Shown: in pieces, positions 10,353-22,500 of the stretch
Layout of the letters: each line of letters starts with the position of its first letter
How positions within the stretch are numbered: position 1 is the stretch's first letter
Assembly (NCBI GenBank): GCA_027475525.1
Contig: JAMWFC010000108.1
Span: 249,811 to 313,810 of the forward strand
DNA: 64,000 nt
DNA from: Macrolepiota albuminosa
Taxonomy: Eukaryota > Basidiomycota > Agaricomycetes > Agaricales > Agaricaceae
Reading direction: 5' to 3'
Program-made: the position numbers and the translations under genes
The notes under the pieces: generated by a model
The model's input: only the letters and a program-made list of their open reading frames with translations
Told to the model about the DNA's origin: nothing
Databases searched by the model: none

Positions 10353-13300
10353 CTCCACCTTACCTTGAATTCAAGGTTTCCTCCTATCCACCTATGACCT
10401 ATGAGGTCATCTACGAACCATTCCTGGTCATCACCAGTTACAAAGTCATATGGTTCCAGAGTAGCGCGATTAGGAAAGAGCACATCACTATTGGCCAAGT
10501 ATGGCTGCAATAGCAACACATGGAACTTAGGGACTATCCTGTGTGCCTGCAGTGCCTGGGGCAGTTCCAGCACGTAGTTAGACGTGCTTAGCTCTGCCTT
10601 GAGGACTCTATATGGTCCAATTCACTTCGGACACAACTTACTCGCTCTGCCTCTCGGCAAGTTCAAGTTCTTCATCAAAAGGTACACTAGGTTCCCTTTC
10701 TCAATGTCCAGGTCTTCACGTCTGTGATTATTCACATGTTTTGTCTGCCAGACATGCGATTCTATAATCGCATCGTGAGCATCTGCCAAGTTCCTTAGCG
10801 CATTGCATGCAAACTGCTTTACTCCTACATGAATAGCTTTGTCAGTGCGAAGTTCACAAATCATGGATGGCATGTAGCCATTATTGAGTTTGAAAGGTGA
10901 ATACCCTGTGGTTTCAGAGATGCTTGCATTTATCACAAATTCAACAAGTGGACATCTATCCACCCAGTCCTTCTGATCAGGACGTACAAATGCTCACAAT
11001 ATTTGTGCAATATTTCTATTCACGTGTTCTGTCTGACCATCTGTTTGCAGATGAAATGATGTTGATATAAGCAGCTTTGCTCCAAGCAGTTTGTGTAGCT
11101 CCTTCCACCATTTGGAAGTGAACTTAGCATCTCAATCACTAACAATTGAACTTGGCAATCCATGAAGGCACATTATCTCCTTGAGATAGATCCACAACAA
11201 GTCCAAAGCTGTCATGGTGGTTCTTACCGGAATGAGATGGACCATACTGGTCATTCTGCAAATTACTACCCAGAGGTAGTTGAAACCCTTCGACTCAGAA
11301 AACGGATCTATAAAGTCCATCCTGATTGAATCCCAGGGTTTGACCAGTATAGGAAGCAAATGAAGCTTCCCCGGTGGCTTCAGTGTTTGACAAAGCTTGC
11401 ATGTCGAGCAGAATTGGCTTGTTTCTTTGGCCATTTGTGGCCACCAGTAACAGCGTTGTACATAGTCCAGCGTTTTCTGAGTTCCGAAGTGGCCCACTAC
11501 TCTGTGGGCCTGGTCTAGGATAGTCGTGATCAACAACCTCTCCTGGGGAATGCAGATGACGGTGGACCTGGTGGGTCTGGTGAGGTAGACGAGCTGCTGC
11601 TCTACCTTGAAGCGTGGATGCACTTGGATATTGCTCAGAATCTCTAAGAAGAGAGTGTCATCCTTGTATCCTTGCTGGATATGTGTGCAAAATTGTGCAT
11701 TGTCTAAGTCACTTGGCGTGGGATGACAGTCATGCGCCTCCAATGCCTGCTGGAGAGTCATTTCTGCACCACTAGGGCACACCTCCTGCCTCCTTTCTTC
11801 GCCTGGCTGGGGAATCTCATGATCTACCAGCACCTGCACCTTGATATTGTGAGCTTCTTGCTGTTCTTGCAGTTGCTTACTGCGATGTGATTCCTGCACT
11901 TGCATGGTGCGTAGCTCAACTGTATGTTCCTTGATTTCATGGAACCTATGCAGGGGCAAGTCTTCACCCTCCAGATCGATGCATTTGTCTGCCTGCACAT
12001 AGTCGTGCATGTCATGGATGTCATCTCAAGTATCACTCTTGAAATATCAAGACAGGCAGTCCGCCACCTTGTTCAATTCACCTTTTACGTAGGTGATGTC
12101 GAACGCAATGTTGTCGTGGTGATAGATGCACTTGGGTCTTAAAAAACTCAAGTGTCTTGTGATCCGTAATGATATGGATCTTATACCCCATCAGCTTATC
12201 CTCCCACTTTAGGAGGGCTTCCAGGATAGTGAGTGTTTCCAACTCGTGAACAGCATAGTTCTGCTGTGCCGTAGTGAACTTATGGGACATAAATCCCGCT
12301 GGTCAGCAAGTTTGCCATGTTTTACCTTGGCCAAACATGGCCCCAACCCTGGTCTTTGATGTGTCGCATATGAGCCAATTAGGCTCGTCAATGCATGGAT
12401 CAATTGGCTGGATCACTGGTGTTTTCACGCAAATGCACTTAATCATCTCAAAACACCGCTGATGCAGCGGTCTCCAATGAAACGGGGACCCATTCTGGGT
12501 CATGGCCATCAGTGGTCCAGTGTATGCTGTAATATCTGGCAAAAAGTTACCAATGTAATTTACAAGTCCAACAAATCGTTGGATATCATTATACATGTGT
12601 GGAGTATGCCACTCTCAAATTCGATCAAGTTTATCCATGTCCGGGTGAATACTCTTCTCATCAATGATGTGACTGAGACAGTCTATACTCGATGCGTACA
12701 ACTCGCACTTCTTCCATTTGAGATAGAGACTAGCCTTATGTAGTCATTCAAATATGACTTGTAGGTGCTGCTCATGCTCCTCAATGGAGTCAGAAAAGAT
12801 GAATATATCATCTAAATAGACGTGTATAAACTTCCCAATTACATCTCGGAAGATGGAGGTCATTAACCTCTGGAATATAACTGGTGCATTGCAATCACCA
12901 ATCTGCATGATATTGTTCATGAAGGTCCCCATCAGGGACAAAAACAATGTCTTTGGTATATCCTCTTCGTGTATGCAAACCTGTTTGTACGCATCTGTAA
13001 GGTCAATTTTCAACCTATATTTCACTGTGGCGACATCTTCACATATGACTTCCTGATCTGGAAGGGGTGTTACATCCTTGACTGTATTATCATTGCACTG
13101 TCACGCATCCAATGCAGTCCGTAACATCCTATTCTTCTTGGAAATACACAGTAAAGGTGCAGCTTGCACCGCCGGCTGTGGCTCCCACCACTTTGCATTT
13201 ATGTATGTATCTGTTTGTTTTTTTCATGAAGCTGCTCCTGTAATGCTCATGAACAGCGAGGCAAGTGATACTTGTATTGCTTATTATTGTCAATGAGGTT

Positions 13301-14113
13301 AATCTCATGGTTAACCTCCTGCCATGGAGGAAGCTCTTCCTTTGTTTCGTTGACAATATCAGCAAACTCATGTTGCCATTGCTGGCGCAATCAAGGAATA
13401 TCCTCCTCTGTAAGGCTCATAGCCTTACCTTTCCCTTTTACTATGTGTGCTATACGTGGCTGAACCTTTGGTTCAAATTGCTCCCATAAGGCATGTACGT
13501 GCTCTTCTGTGAGATCTCCCAGATTCAACCTTACAACCGGTTGTCTCTCCACCACTCTTGTCATACTTGACAATGACTGCACGCTTCTCGCTTTCAGCAA
13601 GAGTCCGTCAAATACGATATCTGATGTTTCAGAAATTTTGTCCTCTCATGTGTGACGGTATACTTCTCCCATCTGGGTTGCCTGCACCCTTTCCATAGTC
13701 TGCATCACCATTGACGCCACCAACTCATTCCACTCCCATGGCATTTGTGGGTCATACACTCATTGCACTCCTGGCTGAGGCACTGGTTGATCCATTAGCG
13801 ACCTTGTGCTTCCCACAGTTCTCCTCATACTATATACCTTGTTCCTGATGAGATCCTCAATCTTCACTCGAGAGCTAGTCAGTTGACATTCCAGCGACTC
13901 CACCACATGTTTACCATGCTCCTTCTTATGCTGTACAGCCTGTTTAGGCTTTCCATTTGTACACCCAATCACGTCCGGGTGCTTTCCCTTCTTCAGAGTT
14001 CCTTGAAACTCTTCCTCAGACATTAGTATAGCTGGCAAATCTACCAGCAAGCTCTTCGGTGGGACATGTTTGTCCTCCACCTCCTGTACAGTCGCTCTCT
14101 TGCAACCATCTAG
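10353..14113 (-). pseudogene. pol: Degenerate pol of element B
   Basis: RT (YLDD within HVYLDDIFIFSD near 12,810-12,840), RNase H (about 12,080-12,420), integrase zinc region (about 11,390-11,500) and DDE core can all be recognised. Stops interrupt it at several points, for example after SIVSD at 11132-11134, where element A has Arg, and where element A has Trp near 12,615 and 13,757. Many stops are TGA and fit C-to-T change at CGA or TGG codons. The chromodomain is cut at 10,353 by element A. Confidence 0.88.
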
Positions 14114-14116
14114 TCA
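14110..14116 (-). promoter_or_regulatory. Probable readthrough stop UGA CUA G between gag and pol of element B
   Basis: Gag ends at TGA (14116-14114), followed by CTA (14113-14111) and G. Pol continues in the same frame. UGA CUA G is the strongest known readthrough context in eukaryotes; its use here is inferred. Confidence 0.6.
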
Positions 14117-17100
14117 GTTGCGTTCATCACACTGCTTTTCAGTTGCACGATAGCGCCTCAGACGACCATCTGTATCATTCAACACAACTTTCTCCGCCTT
14201 CAAAGGTGTACCATTTACAACAACCATGTCGTTCATGAAGTCCAATGACACCTTGTTCTTATGCATAAACGATGTACCAATGATCATGTCGTAGCAATCA
14301 AAATTTGCTATGTCTACATATTCCTTGGTCGACGTCCCTGACGTCTTTATTCTTACTTCAGCGCCAAACTGCACCATGGCACGACTCTTTACAGTCCCCA
14401 GCTGGAGCATCAATGGCTCCTCCAGCTCATGAACGCGAATTGCGTTGACGTGATCAAACTGGGGCGTAATACCTGTAGTTGTACTCTCTGAGTCCCGCAA
14501 TGTCCATGCCAGATGTCCATTGACATCAACATAGGTGACCAAGCACTCCTTTTCCTCGGAAGTATAGCGTGGTCGCTGCAACTTACTAGTTGCCTTCTGC
14601 AGGGTTACACGTCTCATTTGGATGCGCTGATCTCCATGGCACTTGGTTAGTGCAACCAGGTGTTCCTCCTCATCATCACGAGCATAATAGTCACTGTCAT
14701 ACATGTCCACTGTGATGTATTTGTTGCCATCAATCTGGATGCTCTCAGCGTCATCCACTTCTGACCTGTCAGCCTCTACTTGCAGCTCTTCCTCTGCTTC
14801 TTCAATGACCTCGTCGTCCTCGTCGTCACTGACAACATTGCTAGATGCCGCAGCTGTATGGGCTGCTTGGATGTGTGCCTTAGGTGGGGTGGGACATTCC
14901 TTAGCAAAGTGCCCACTCCTGCCACAGTTGTAGCACACTGAAGGGTCTCTAGCAGGCCTTCTCTGGACTGCTTCAGGGGCCTCCATGGGTTTGCTTGCCT
15001 GACACACTGCAGGTGCTGCTACCCCTCTTGCTACTACTTGGTTTTGACCTGAAAAGGGTCGAGTATCTTTTGCTGGCCATTGTCCAGCAGGCTTTAATCA
15101 AGGCCATTGCCCTCCAAAAATGGTCTTGCAGACAACAAATCGTGGATTGCGATTGTTCTCCATCTCTGACCGCTTGGCCAGGAAGGTCCCCACCTTCACT
15201 GCCTGATGGTTCATGGATCCTTGGCATGAACTATGCTGCTCATAATGATTCGCAGTCCATGTCAACTGCTCATAATGAATGGCATACGCCAAAAATTTGG
15301 TCACAGTATTGACCTCCGGAGACAGATTGTCGTTGCGTATTAATGCTCTCCTCATGTCTGCGGGTATTCCATTCAGGAATGTCTCACAAATGGTGTATTC
15401 ATCTGGATAGACGGCCATATTCTGTGCATGACCCACCAGGTCATCATAAAATGTCTGGACACCAGTCTTAGCATCATACACTGCCTTTCTAAAGGCATCC
15501 TGAGCTTCCTGCATTGTTGCAGCATTGATGAATCAATTATACAGTCCTATCAGGACTTCTTTAAATGTCCAATGCGGTTTGTCACGATTAATGTGGAGGA
15601 CATGGCGACAGAACCAATTCCGAGCCTGTCCCTCCATAAATTTGTGTAGCACAAATATTCTTTCCTGGTCCATGTCGTCTCCACCATAGCAGCAGGCTGC
15701 CAGGTGGTAGCAGACGTCCATGGCCCAGTCCTCCAATTGGGAGAACCTATGCCCTCCAGCATATGCACATATGTGCTTACCATCAGATTTGCGGGGACTT
15801 ACCTCTGCAGGGAATTTAAACCTGACTCCAAGGGAGTCATCCACCAGACAAGTGAGATGGTCATGCATATGATCCATATGGATCCTGACCACCTCATTCA
15901 TTCCAGGCATAGTTTCACGCAACTCATGCGGTGCAGGCATCAAAAATGCCTATGGACTGCGAAACAGGTGTTCATTGGCTATTCTTTCCAGCCTTGGGGT
16001 GGGCTGTTGCCTCACTTCTTGCTCAGCTGGTAATCCACCACCATGCCTGCCACCATTACGACGATTATTATTGTCTCGATCATTATTCCTACGATCACAA
16101 CCTCCACCGTCATTATTGCAACAATTTGGCTCCCTCCTATTGTAGTGATCACTACTATCATCACTACCACCTGGATCTCTGTCTGGTTCAGCAGTTCGAG
16201 CTGCGAATTGTTGCCACATGTCATCGACAGGCGTTACACCCTCATGCCCTTCAGAGGCTACTCCCTGGTTGTCAATCAACAACTCACCATGATCACGCAA
16301 GTCCTGGTTGCGTATCCTCTGGTAATTAATGTGCTCATTCCAGTTGTCCACTAGGTGGATGTGTCGCACTATGCATCGTGGTCGCATTTGCTCTCCAAGA
16401 ATGTGGACTTCGTCCACCTCTTCCTTGATAGTGACCTGCTTTCGAGGTGTCTTAACCTCTTGCACTGCAAATAGTGCCTCTGGCTCTGCCGGAGTTGTCA
16501 TCACAGTCTCTACCTCAGACAATGCCTGCTGAGGCACTCTGCTGACAATGCATTGCCGGTTCGCAGCATTCTGATGCCTAACGTAGTCTTGCTGAGACTC
16601 ATTGGTCTGATGAGGCGCATTAAGCAATTCCATTGCATCCACAATTAATGGTGCTTGTTGGCACACACTTATTTTGCATTCCACTGAGTTGGCCAGAGTG
16701 GCCGTTGAGACTGCTGATCCTCGTGCCGCTTTGCACTTGAGGTATTCCACCACTTTGAGTTTGAAGATACGCACAAACAATTTGATATATTCAGTCAAAT
16801 CTGCACGAGGTACATCGTGACTCCTAGCAGCCAGTAACTGTAGGTGCTTTACTATGTAAAGCTGCAGACGCTTTTGCATCAATTCCTTCACGACCTCTGG
16901 ATATCGATCCAATACTAGCTGTAGCTGGATAAACAGGGTCAAATGCGACCTCTTGCTTTCCTCATCATCTGAGGATTCCAGCTCGGATTCTAAGTCCAGA
17001 ACTCTCCTGAGGCCTTCATGCCTCACCTGCGGCTGTTTGCCGGCCCTTCTGTGCAACTCTGGATGTCCAGGTGCTGGCGGCGCCTTTTCCACCCTCACGA

Positions 17101-17641
17101 CCTTGTCGTCCTCCCTACTGACTACTATTGCTGGTCCTTGCTTCTGTCCTTGTGTCATCAACGACGACGGTCCTGGTTCAGTGGCTGCATCTGCCACATA
17201 CTCCACATGTTGCTCAGTTGGCGCTGTCCAAAATGGAGTACTATGTGCGAATGCACTGCCTTGTACCATTTCCAAGTACTGGGTAAGGTCTGGTTGACCT
17301 TTGGACTGAGCTGATGCGCTCTTGGGCAGTACCGGGTACATCAGTGAAGGCATTTGGCTCGCTGGCAGCGACACTCCTGAGACCACAAATTTCTCTCCTG
17401 GTTTACCACCAGGCCATACAATGGACATCATCTGTGATACGGATAGCCCACTCGGCATTCCAAAGCTCGTGCTGACATCGCGAGGTATCTTTTCATCCTG
17501 CTTTGGCGGAGGTTGGTACACAGATGCAGATTGCGTCTTTACAGCTTGAAGCACAGGTAGGTCACCTGTATCTGCAGCTGGGAACAGAGGGTCCAGATCA
17601 AGAGAGCCAGTCATGGAAGCACGTTTTTGACGTAATGCCAA
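14114..17641 (-). pseudogene. gag: Degenerate gag-protease of element B
   Basis: The N-terminal block (17641-15950) is a long open stretch; further blocks follow at 15943-15533, 15514-15098 and 15007-14114. The zinc knuckle is VCYNCGRSGHFAKEC. The protease site reads DSES where element A has DSGS, so the active-site glycine is lost. The gag of B carries about 1 kb near its N-terminus that has no counterpart in the part of element A visible here. A short upstream piece at 17854-18036 matches an N-terminal segment of A gag (STFYTPAGQ) but is separated by about 210 non-coding bases (17,642-17,853), which could be an intron, leader or LTR remnant. Confidence 0.85.
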
Positions 17642-18036
17642 CAGAAATCGAGAGGGTTTGATGAAAGTTGCCTAGTCGGTAACAAGCCTAGAGTCTAAAG
17701 CTGATAGCAGAAGATTCAAAAAAATGTAACCGTTGGTTACAAGTTAGAACTATCTTGTATGTTTCACATAGTGCTGAATCAGACCGCAGTATCAGATTGA
17801 CTAGAACTAGAGTGAATACAAGATGTTGTCTTACATAATATTCTAATGAATGCTTATAGCGTCGTTGATGCTAGTAACAAGTGTGACTCCATTACACTTT
17901 CTACCTTAAAAGCCATACTGGCTTGCCCTTTCAGACCTGACACATCTGTCATAGTGTCTTGGTTATGCATATGCAGGGGCTCCTCTTGCCACTCTTGTCC
18001 TGCTGGAGTATAAAAGGTACTCACTGCACATAGAGA

Positions 18037-18810
18037 CATCACAATGGTACGTGTCATATGTTGTATGGGAGCCTGCTTTGTGCCATACCATACGTGTCCA
18101 GCAGAGTCCGCTATACTGGAGCGGAGCAGTCCTCACAGTGCCGTAGAATACAGAGCTGCGGACGTGTCACAATGTGCTGTATGACACGGTCCAGTGGATC
18201 GATAAAAGGTGGGCACACACATGTGCATGCAGGCCCGGCAGATGCCAGCAGACACTAGCGGACGTCAATGTGCGTCAGCAGCTGCCGGCGGGCATCAGCA
18301 CACGAGTGAAAACCTCCTCCATTGGCGGACTTCATGGCATGAATAAACCCTCCTCGAGGTTCTCCATTCCTCCCCGCAATAACTCAAGGCTGCACATCTC
18401 CCCTTCCATCCTTTTCCCACCCCTGACACCAGCGTACGTCCATAAAAGGGCCCTGCAAATCTACGCAGGCCTATGCAAGCCACCAGCGGACATCCACGCA
18501 GACGTACGTCGACGGACTCAAACCTACGTGGGCTCTCCCAGGCCTGCGCAGGGCACCAGCGGACATCCACAGAGGCCTACACAGGTCTACAGAGTCTGGT
18601 TGGACCAAGGAAAAAAGTAACTTCGTCTTGCCTGCCGTATGCCTGTGGGGGGGAATCGAACCTCTGGCCTTGGGAAAGCCTCCAGCAATGGAACACACAT
18701 TTAACCGTTGCACCACAGGTCCGTTACTAATGGATAGATTCAAAGGTCGGATAACACAATGAACGGATGCCCACCTACGTTTCCGCAGGTTCCCGTATGG
18801 ATTTTTTGAG
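18037..18810. repeat. R1 repeat, copy 1 (about 775 bp)
   Basis: This block is repeated in inverted orientation at 33227-34094. It begins CATCACAA and ends GGATTTTTTGAG, and both ends match copy 2 to within a few bases. Inside are a tRNA-like cloverleaf (18642-18719) and many variants of the word CAGCGGACATCCACG. It has no long frame of its own. It lies between the 5' end of Gypsy B and the truncated start of the tyrosine-recombinase element, so it is probably a non-autonomous mobile element. Confidence 0.8.
18642..18719 (-). other. tRNA-like cloverleaf in R1 copy 1
   Basis: On the minus strand the ends CCTGTGG and CCACAGG form a perfect 7-bp acceptor stem. There is an A-box-like TGGTGCAACGG, a possible long variable arm (GGCTTT/AAGGCC, as in class II tRNAs) and a T arm with GGTTCGATTCC, a perfect B box. 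The D and anticodon stems are imperfect. It is read here as the Pol III promoter of a SINE-like repeat rather than a working tRNA gene. Confidence 0.65.
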
Positions 18811-20660
18811 CGGCTCCTTCCAAGGCCAAAGCAGCGAAACCAGCGAGCAACCCAAATGAGCCCTGCAGGAAGTTCAACGAGGGACAATGCCCATCCAACC
18901 CCTGCCCATGGGGTCGGCCCCACGTTTGCGCCACATGTGGGAAATCGGAGCACGGGAAACATCAGCACAAGGATTAGCCAGCAGGCCGGGCAAGTCGCCG
19001 TCCCAACGCTTCCTCGTCTCGCCCAGGCCAGACCTCGGGCATTCCCTTGTCTCCTGGTTTTTCGCCTCTGGATCCTCTCGTTGATATTCCCTGCACACCA
19101 CCCCCTCGCCCCAACACTGATCCCCGCTCTAACGCACCACTTCCCGGCATATCGCACCTCCCTCGCGTTCACTCGTCCCTCAACGCTCAGGCTTGGGCCC
19201 ACTACTTACGTGATTACCCTGACCATACCCTTGTAAATACTATTGTCCAAATAATACTTGTTGGTGCCGACATCAGTTTCAAGGGCAGCCGCTCAGTAAG
19301 CCAAGCTGCCGATCCTGCAATCGTCTCAACACTATCAGACGACCTTGCTGGCCAGGTAGCCGCAGGACGCACTCGGGGTCCCTTCCCCTCACCTCCCTTC
19401 CCCAGCTTCCGGGCATCGCCCATCGGGGCAGTCACCCGCAAGCGCTCGAATAAGGTTCGCTGCATCCACCACCTCTCGTGGCCAGAGGGGAGCTCTGTAA
19501 ACAACGGTATAGCAGACTCTGAGGCCTCAATCATATACGACATGATTGATCGCGCAATTCTTGACCTTGTCGCATCGGGGCTGGGCTCCCTGATGCTCAA
19601 GCTCGACTTGGAGTCTGCTTTCCGGCACATCCCAGTTCGCCAGGCCGACTGGCCGCTCCTGGGATTCAAATGGCTGGGCAATTTCTACCACGATCTCGTC
19701 CTCGCGTTTGGTGCTCGATCGGCGCCATACATATTCAACCTCTTCGCAGAGGCGCTGCACTGGATCCTCCAGCGCAATCTCCCCACACGCATTCGCCACT
19801 ATCTCGACGATTTTCTTAGCATCTTCCCACCTCACATTCCTCCCCCCCTTGTCCAGCGCTCCCTCTCATGGGCTCTTGACCTCAGCGCCCAGCTCGGCCT
19901 CAACTTTCAACCATCCAAAATAGTCAGCCCGGATACGACGGTGGAATTCCTGGGCCTCGAACTCGACTCCCTCGCCATGGAGGTTCGGCTGCCGCAGGAC
20001 AAGCTTGCCTTCCTTTGTGATCTCTTGGCCGCGTGGCGCACTCGCACAGTTTGCACCAGGCGGGAACTTGACGAGCTGACCAGATTCCTGCAATTCACTT
20101 CCCAGGTCATCCCAATGTCATGAGCCTTCATTCAAAGCTTATACGACTTTGCTGCTTCATTTCCCTCCAAACCGTTCTCCACACGCCACATTCCCAGGTC
20201 TGCCTGCCAGGACATCGAATGGTGGGCCCGGGTAGCACCTGAATGGAATGGCATTCGCTTCGTCTCCCCTGGCCGTCGCTGCCTTCACGTATTCACCGAC
20301 GCCAGTGGATCAAAAGGGCTGGGAGGGCACTTCGGCATGGAATGGTTCTCACTCCGCTGCCCACGCCGCTTCCGCAAAGTGCACATTCAGGTAAAGGAGA
20401 TGCTGGCGGTTGTTCATGCAATCCTCTGCTGGGGGGATCAATTGCGGGGTTGTCACGTCATCTTCCACGTCGATAACGAAGCCGTTTTCAATGCAATTCA
20501 GGACAAGACAATACGCTCTCAGCAAACAATGCGACTCGTAAAGGATATGATAGCCCTGGCCTGTCGTCTTGATTTCTCTCTTTCTTCTGAGTGGCTCTCC
20601 TCTGCTGATAATTCAATTGCTGACGCTGCTTCCCGCTTTGCTTATACTCGCATGTTTACG
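18811..20660 (+). pseudogene. Gag remnant, reverse transcriptase and RNase H of the YR element
   Basis: A truncated gag end carries a Cys/His finger (CATCGKSEHGKHQH, about 18,934-18,975). RT follows: KLDLESAFRHIP holds the first catalytic aspartate and YLDDF (about 19,800-19,814) the other two. RNase H has VFTDASGSKG, an active-site glutamate (KEMLAVVHAI) and HVDNEAV. A TGA at 20121-20123 separates RT from RNase H in an otherwise continuous frame and fits CGA to TGA decay; another stop lies at 18,978 between the finger and RT. Confidence 0.88.
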
Positions 20661-20668
20661 ATCGCTCC

Positions 20669-21760
20669 TTGGCTCAACCAGGCACCCACCTCGAAGCGCC
20701 TCCGGATTGGTGGTACGACCAGAACCGCCAGCACCCCAAAACCGTCGCATTCTATCTTTGGCATGGACTCGCCGCCAGCACACGACGCACATACTCAACA
20801 GGTCAACGTCAATTTATCCTCCATGTCCAGCTCAACGGCCTCTACAACCTTGATGGTTCCATCCTGCCAGCCTCCCAAAAAGCCGTCCTCTCTTGAGTTG
20901 CGAGCCTTGGCCCCCGAGTTCAACCCAAAACGGTCAAAGCCTATTTGGCTTCAGTGCGCTCCCTCCACGTTGACACCGATCAGCCCTTCACAGCCCTGGA
21001 GTCCCCCGTCGTACAGCGCTTGCTCCGAGGCATCAAGTGATTCCACGGCGAGCGCAACCGCCGCCCAGTTCAGCCGATCACTCTCCCCATTCTTAACGCC
21101 CTGCTCACCCAGCTTCAGCCAAGCGCCACACCAGGACACACTGCGGTCTATGCAGCATGCTGTCTCGCCTACTCAGGGCTCTTACGCAGTGGAGAATTCA
21201 CAGTTGGTAAGAAAGGCAAGTACAACGTGGGCCTCAACCTCTCCCGCAACTCTATCCAGTTCTGGCCTAACTTTGCCAACGCCACCCACGTCCAGCTCAC
21301 CCTCCCCGCCTCCAAAACGGACCCCTTCAGGAAGGGCGTCACTATCACCGCCGCAGCAGCACCTGGCCGCCCTTCATGCCCCGTTGCCGCCCTCAAAAGG
21401 ATGTACACGGAGTTGCCCCGAGATGGCAGCGCCCCACTCTTCGAGCAGCCTGACGGCTCCGCGCTGTCCTACACATACTTCGTCAAATCCATCCGCGACG
21501 CCTTGGCATTGGCGGGTATCAACCCAGACCCCTACGCCGGCCATAGCTTCCGGCGTGGTGCAGCCTCGGCCACAGCAGCAGCTGGGTATTCGGACTACGA
21601 AATCCAAGTCCTCGGCCGCTGGCGCAGCGACTCGTACAAGCTCTATATTGAAAACGATCCTGCTCGGATCCTCCACCTCTCTTCCCTCCTTCACTTGGCC
21701 TACCCTCACTTAGCCCCTTTCGAGCCTCCAGCACTTCGGGACTTCACTTCCATGGCTTGA
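20669..21760 (+). pseudogene. Tyrosine recombinase of the YR element
   Basis: It lies in the next frame after RNase H, with overlap, as is common in such elements. An N-terminal SAM-like core-binding part (STRRTYSTGQRQF) is followed by the catalytic part: the first Arg near YSGLLRSGEF, the HSFRRG box (H-x-x-R) and the Tyr in RSDSYKLYIE. It would join a circular DNA intermediate to the target without target duplication. TGA codons at about 20,893 and 21038-21040 break the frame; the last frame is open to 21760. Confidence 0.88.
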
Positions 21761-21938
21761 TCTTCGGCCCCTTCTCTCTCTCACCAGGGAGAAACCAATC
21801 ATCGAGAACTGTATCGGACTCAAGAAATCTATTCATTTCTTTCCCGCAAACATTGCGCTTACATTCACTAAGTTTACTCTCATTCTTATTCTCTCAATTT
21901 CACTCAGTTCATTCGCCGACATTAGCAACGCAGATTAA
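21755..21938 (+). repeat. Split direct repeat B1
   Basis: It is nearly identical to 22317-22500 (offset 562 bp) and starts just before the recombinase stop codon. Confidence 0.9.
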
Positions 21939-22316
21939 TGGATCGGGCAAGAGAGTGTGGGGGTTGCCCGGGGTTAATCTAAGTGATCAGATTAGATCCC
22001 CTTTTCACTCTTCACATTTTGCACACGCGCCCCTGGCCACTGGCTCTCGCTCCTTTGTCTGCCGCCGCCATTGTCTAGCAAAGCGTTATATACCTGCGAG
22101 CGCTAGTAGGAAGACTCATCGTCTCACACTGCGCTCACAGGTAAGTCACCCCTTTTACTCACTTTATGGACCATCGTCTCACACTGCGCTTGCAGCGCTT
22201 GCGTCCACAAACTATGTCACACGTCTTTTTCACCCACCCACCATCCCTGTTCCATTTCTTTCCACTCTACTACTTATCACTTACTCACGACTACCGTAAT
22301 CAGTCCCTCATAGTTA
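21939..22316 (+). repeat. A2 segment of the split direct repeats
   Basis: This 378-bp segment between B1 and B2 should match a left-end A1, which is absent here. It holds an internal duplication of CATCGTCTCACACTGCGCT. Confidence 0.6.
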
Positions 22317-22500
22317 GCTTGATCTTCAGCCCCTTCTCTCTCTCACCAGGGAGAAACCGATCATCGAGAACTGTATCGGACTCAAGAAATCTATTCATTT
22401 CTTTCCTGCAAACATCGCGCTTACATTCACTAAGTTTACTCTCATTTTTATTCTCTTAATTTCACTCAGTTCATTCGCCGACATCAGCAACGCAGATTAA
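22317..22500 (+). repeat. Split direct repeat B2, right end of the YR element
   Basis: It is the second copy of the 184-bp repeat. Identity with B1 stops at GCAGATTAA (22,500), which marks the element end. Confidence 0.88.

Larger units (their letters stand above)
10353..18036 (-). mobile_element. Ty3/Gypsy element B, older relative of A, interrupted by A
   Basis: On the minus strand it has gag (zinc knuckle, protease), RT, RNase H, integrase and the beginning of a chromodomain in the same order as element A, with clear protein similarity throughout. Its 3' part stops in the middle of the chromodomain (after KVRWS) where the LTR of A begins; the rest should be left of the window. It is AT-richer than A and carries many in-frame stops. 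The 5' end meets repeat R1 at 18,036/18,037. Confidence 0.88.
18811..22500 (+). mobile_element. Tyrosine-recombinase (DIRS/Ngaro-like) retrotransposon
   Basis: Coding order is zinc-finger gag remnant, RT, RNase H, tyrosine recombinase, and there is no DDE integrase. At the 3' end a 184-bp sequence occurs twice (21755-21938 and 22317-22500) around 378 bp, the B1-A2-B2 layout of Ngaro/PAT elements. The matching A1 copy should sit at the left end but is missing because the element is cut by R1 at 18,810. The right end abuts the 3' end of the KDZ relic at 22,501. Confidence 0.88.

Noticed and set aside
17642..17853. 5' LTR or primer-binding site of element B
   Set aside because: No TG...CA pair or tRNA-complementary stretch could be matched to a second LTR in the window.
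18642..18719. A genuine tRNA gene
   Set aside because: D and anticodon stems are imperfect and the segment is inside a larger repeat found twice, so a SINE-like promoter is more likely.
18471..19202. Minus-strand frame of 243 codons
   Set aside because: Runs across R1 and the start of the YR element in antisense; no protein similarity.
21757..22299. Plus-strand frame of 180 codons
   Set aside because: Lies in the split direct repeats, which are non-coding in this element class.
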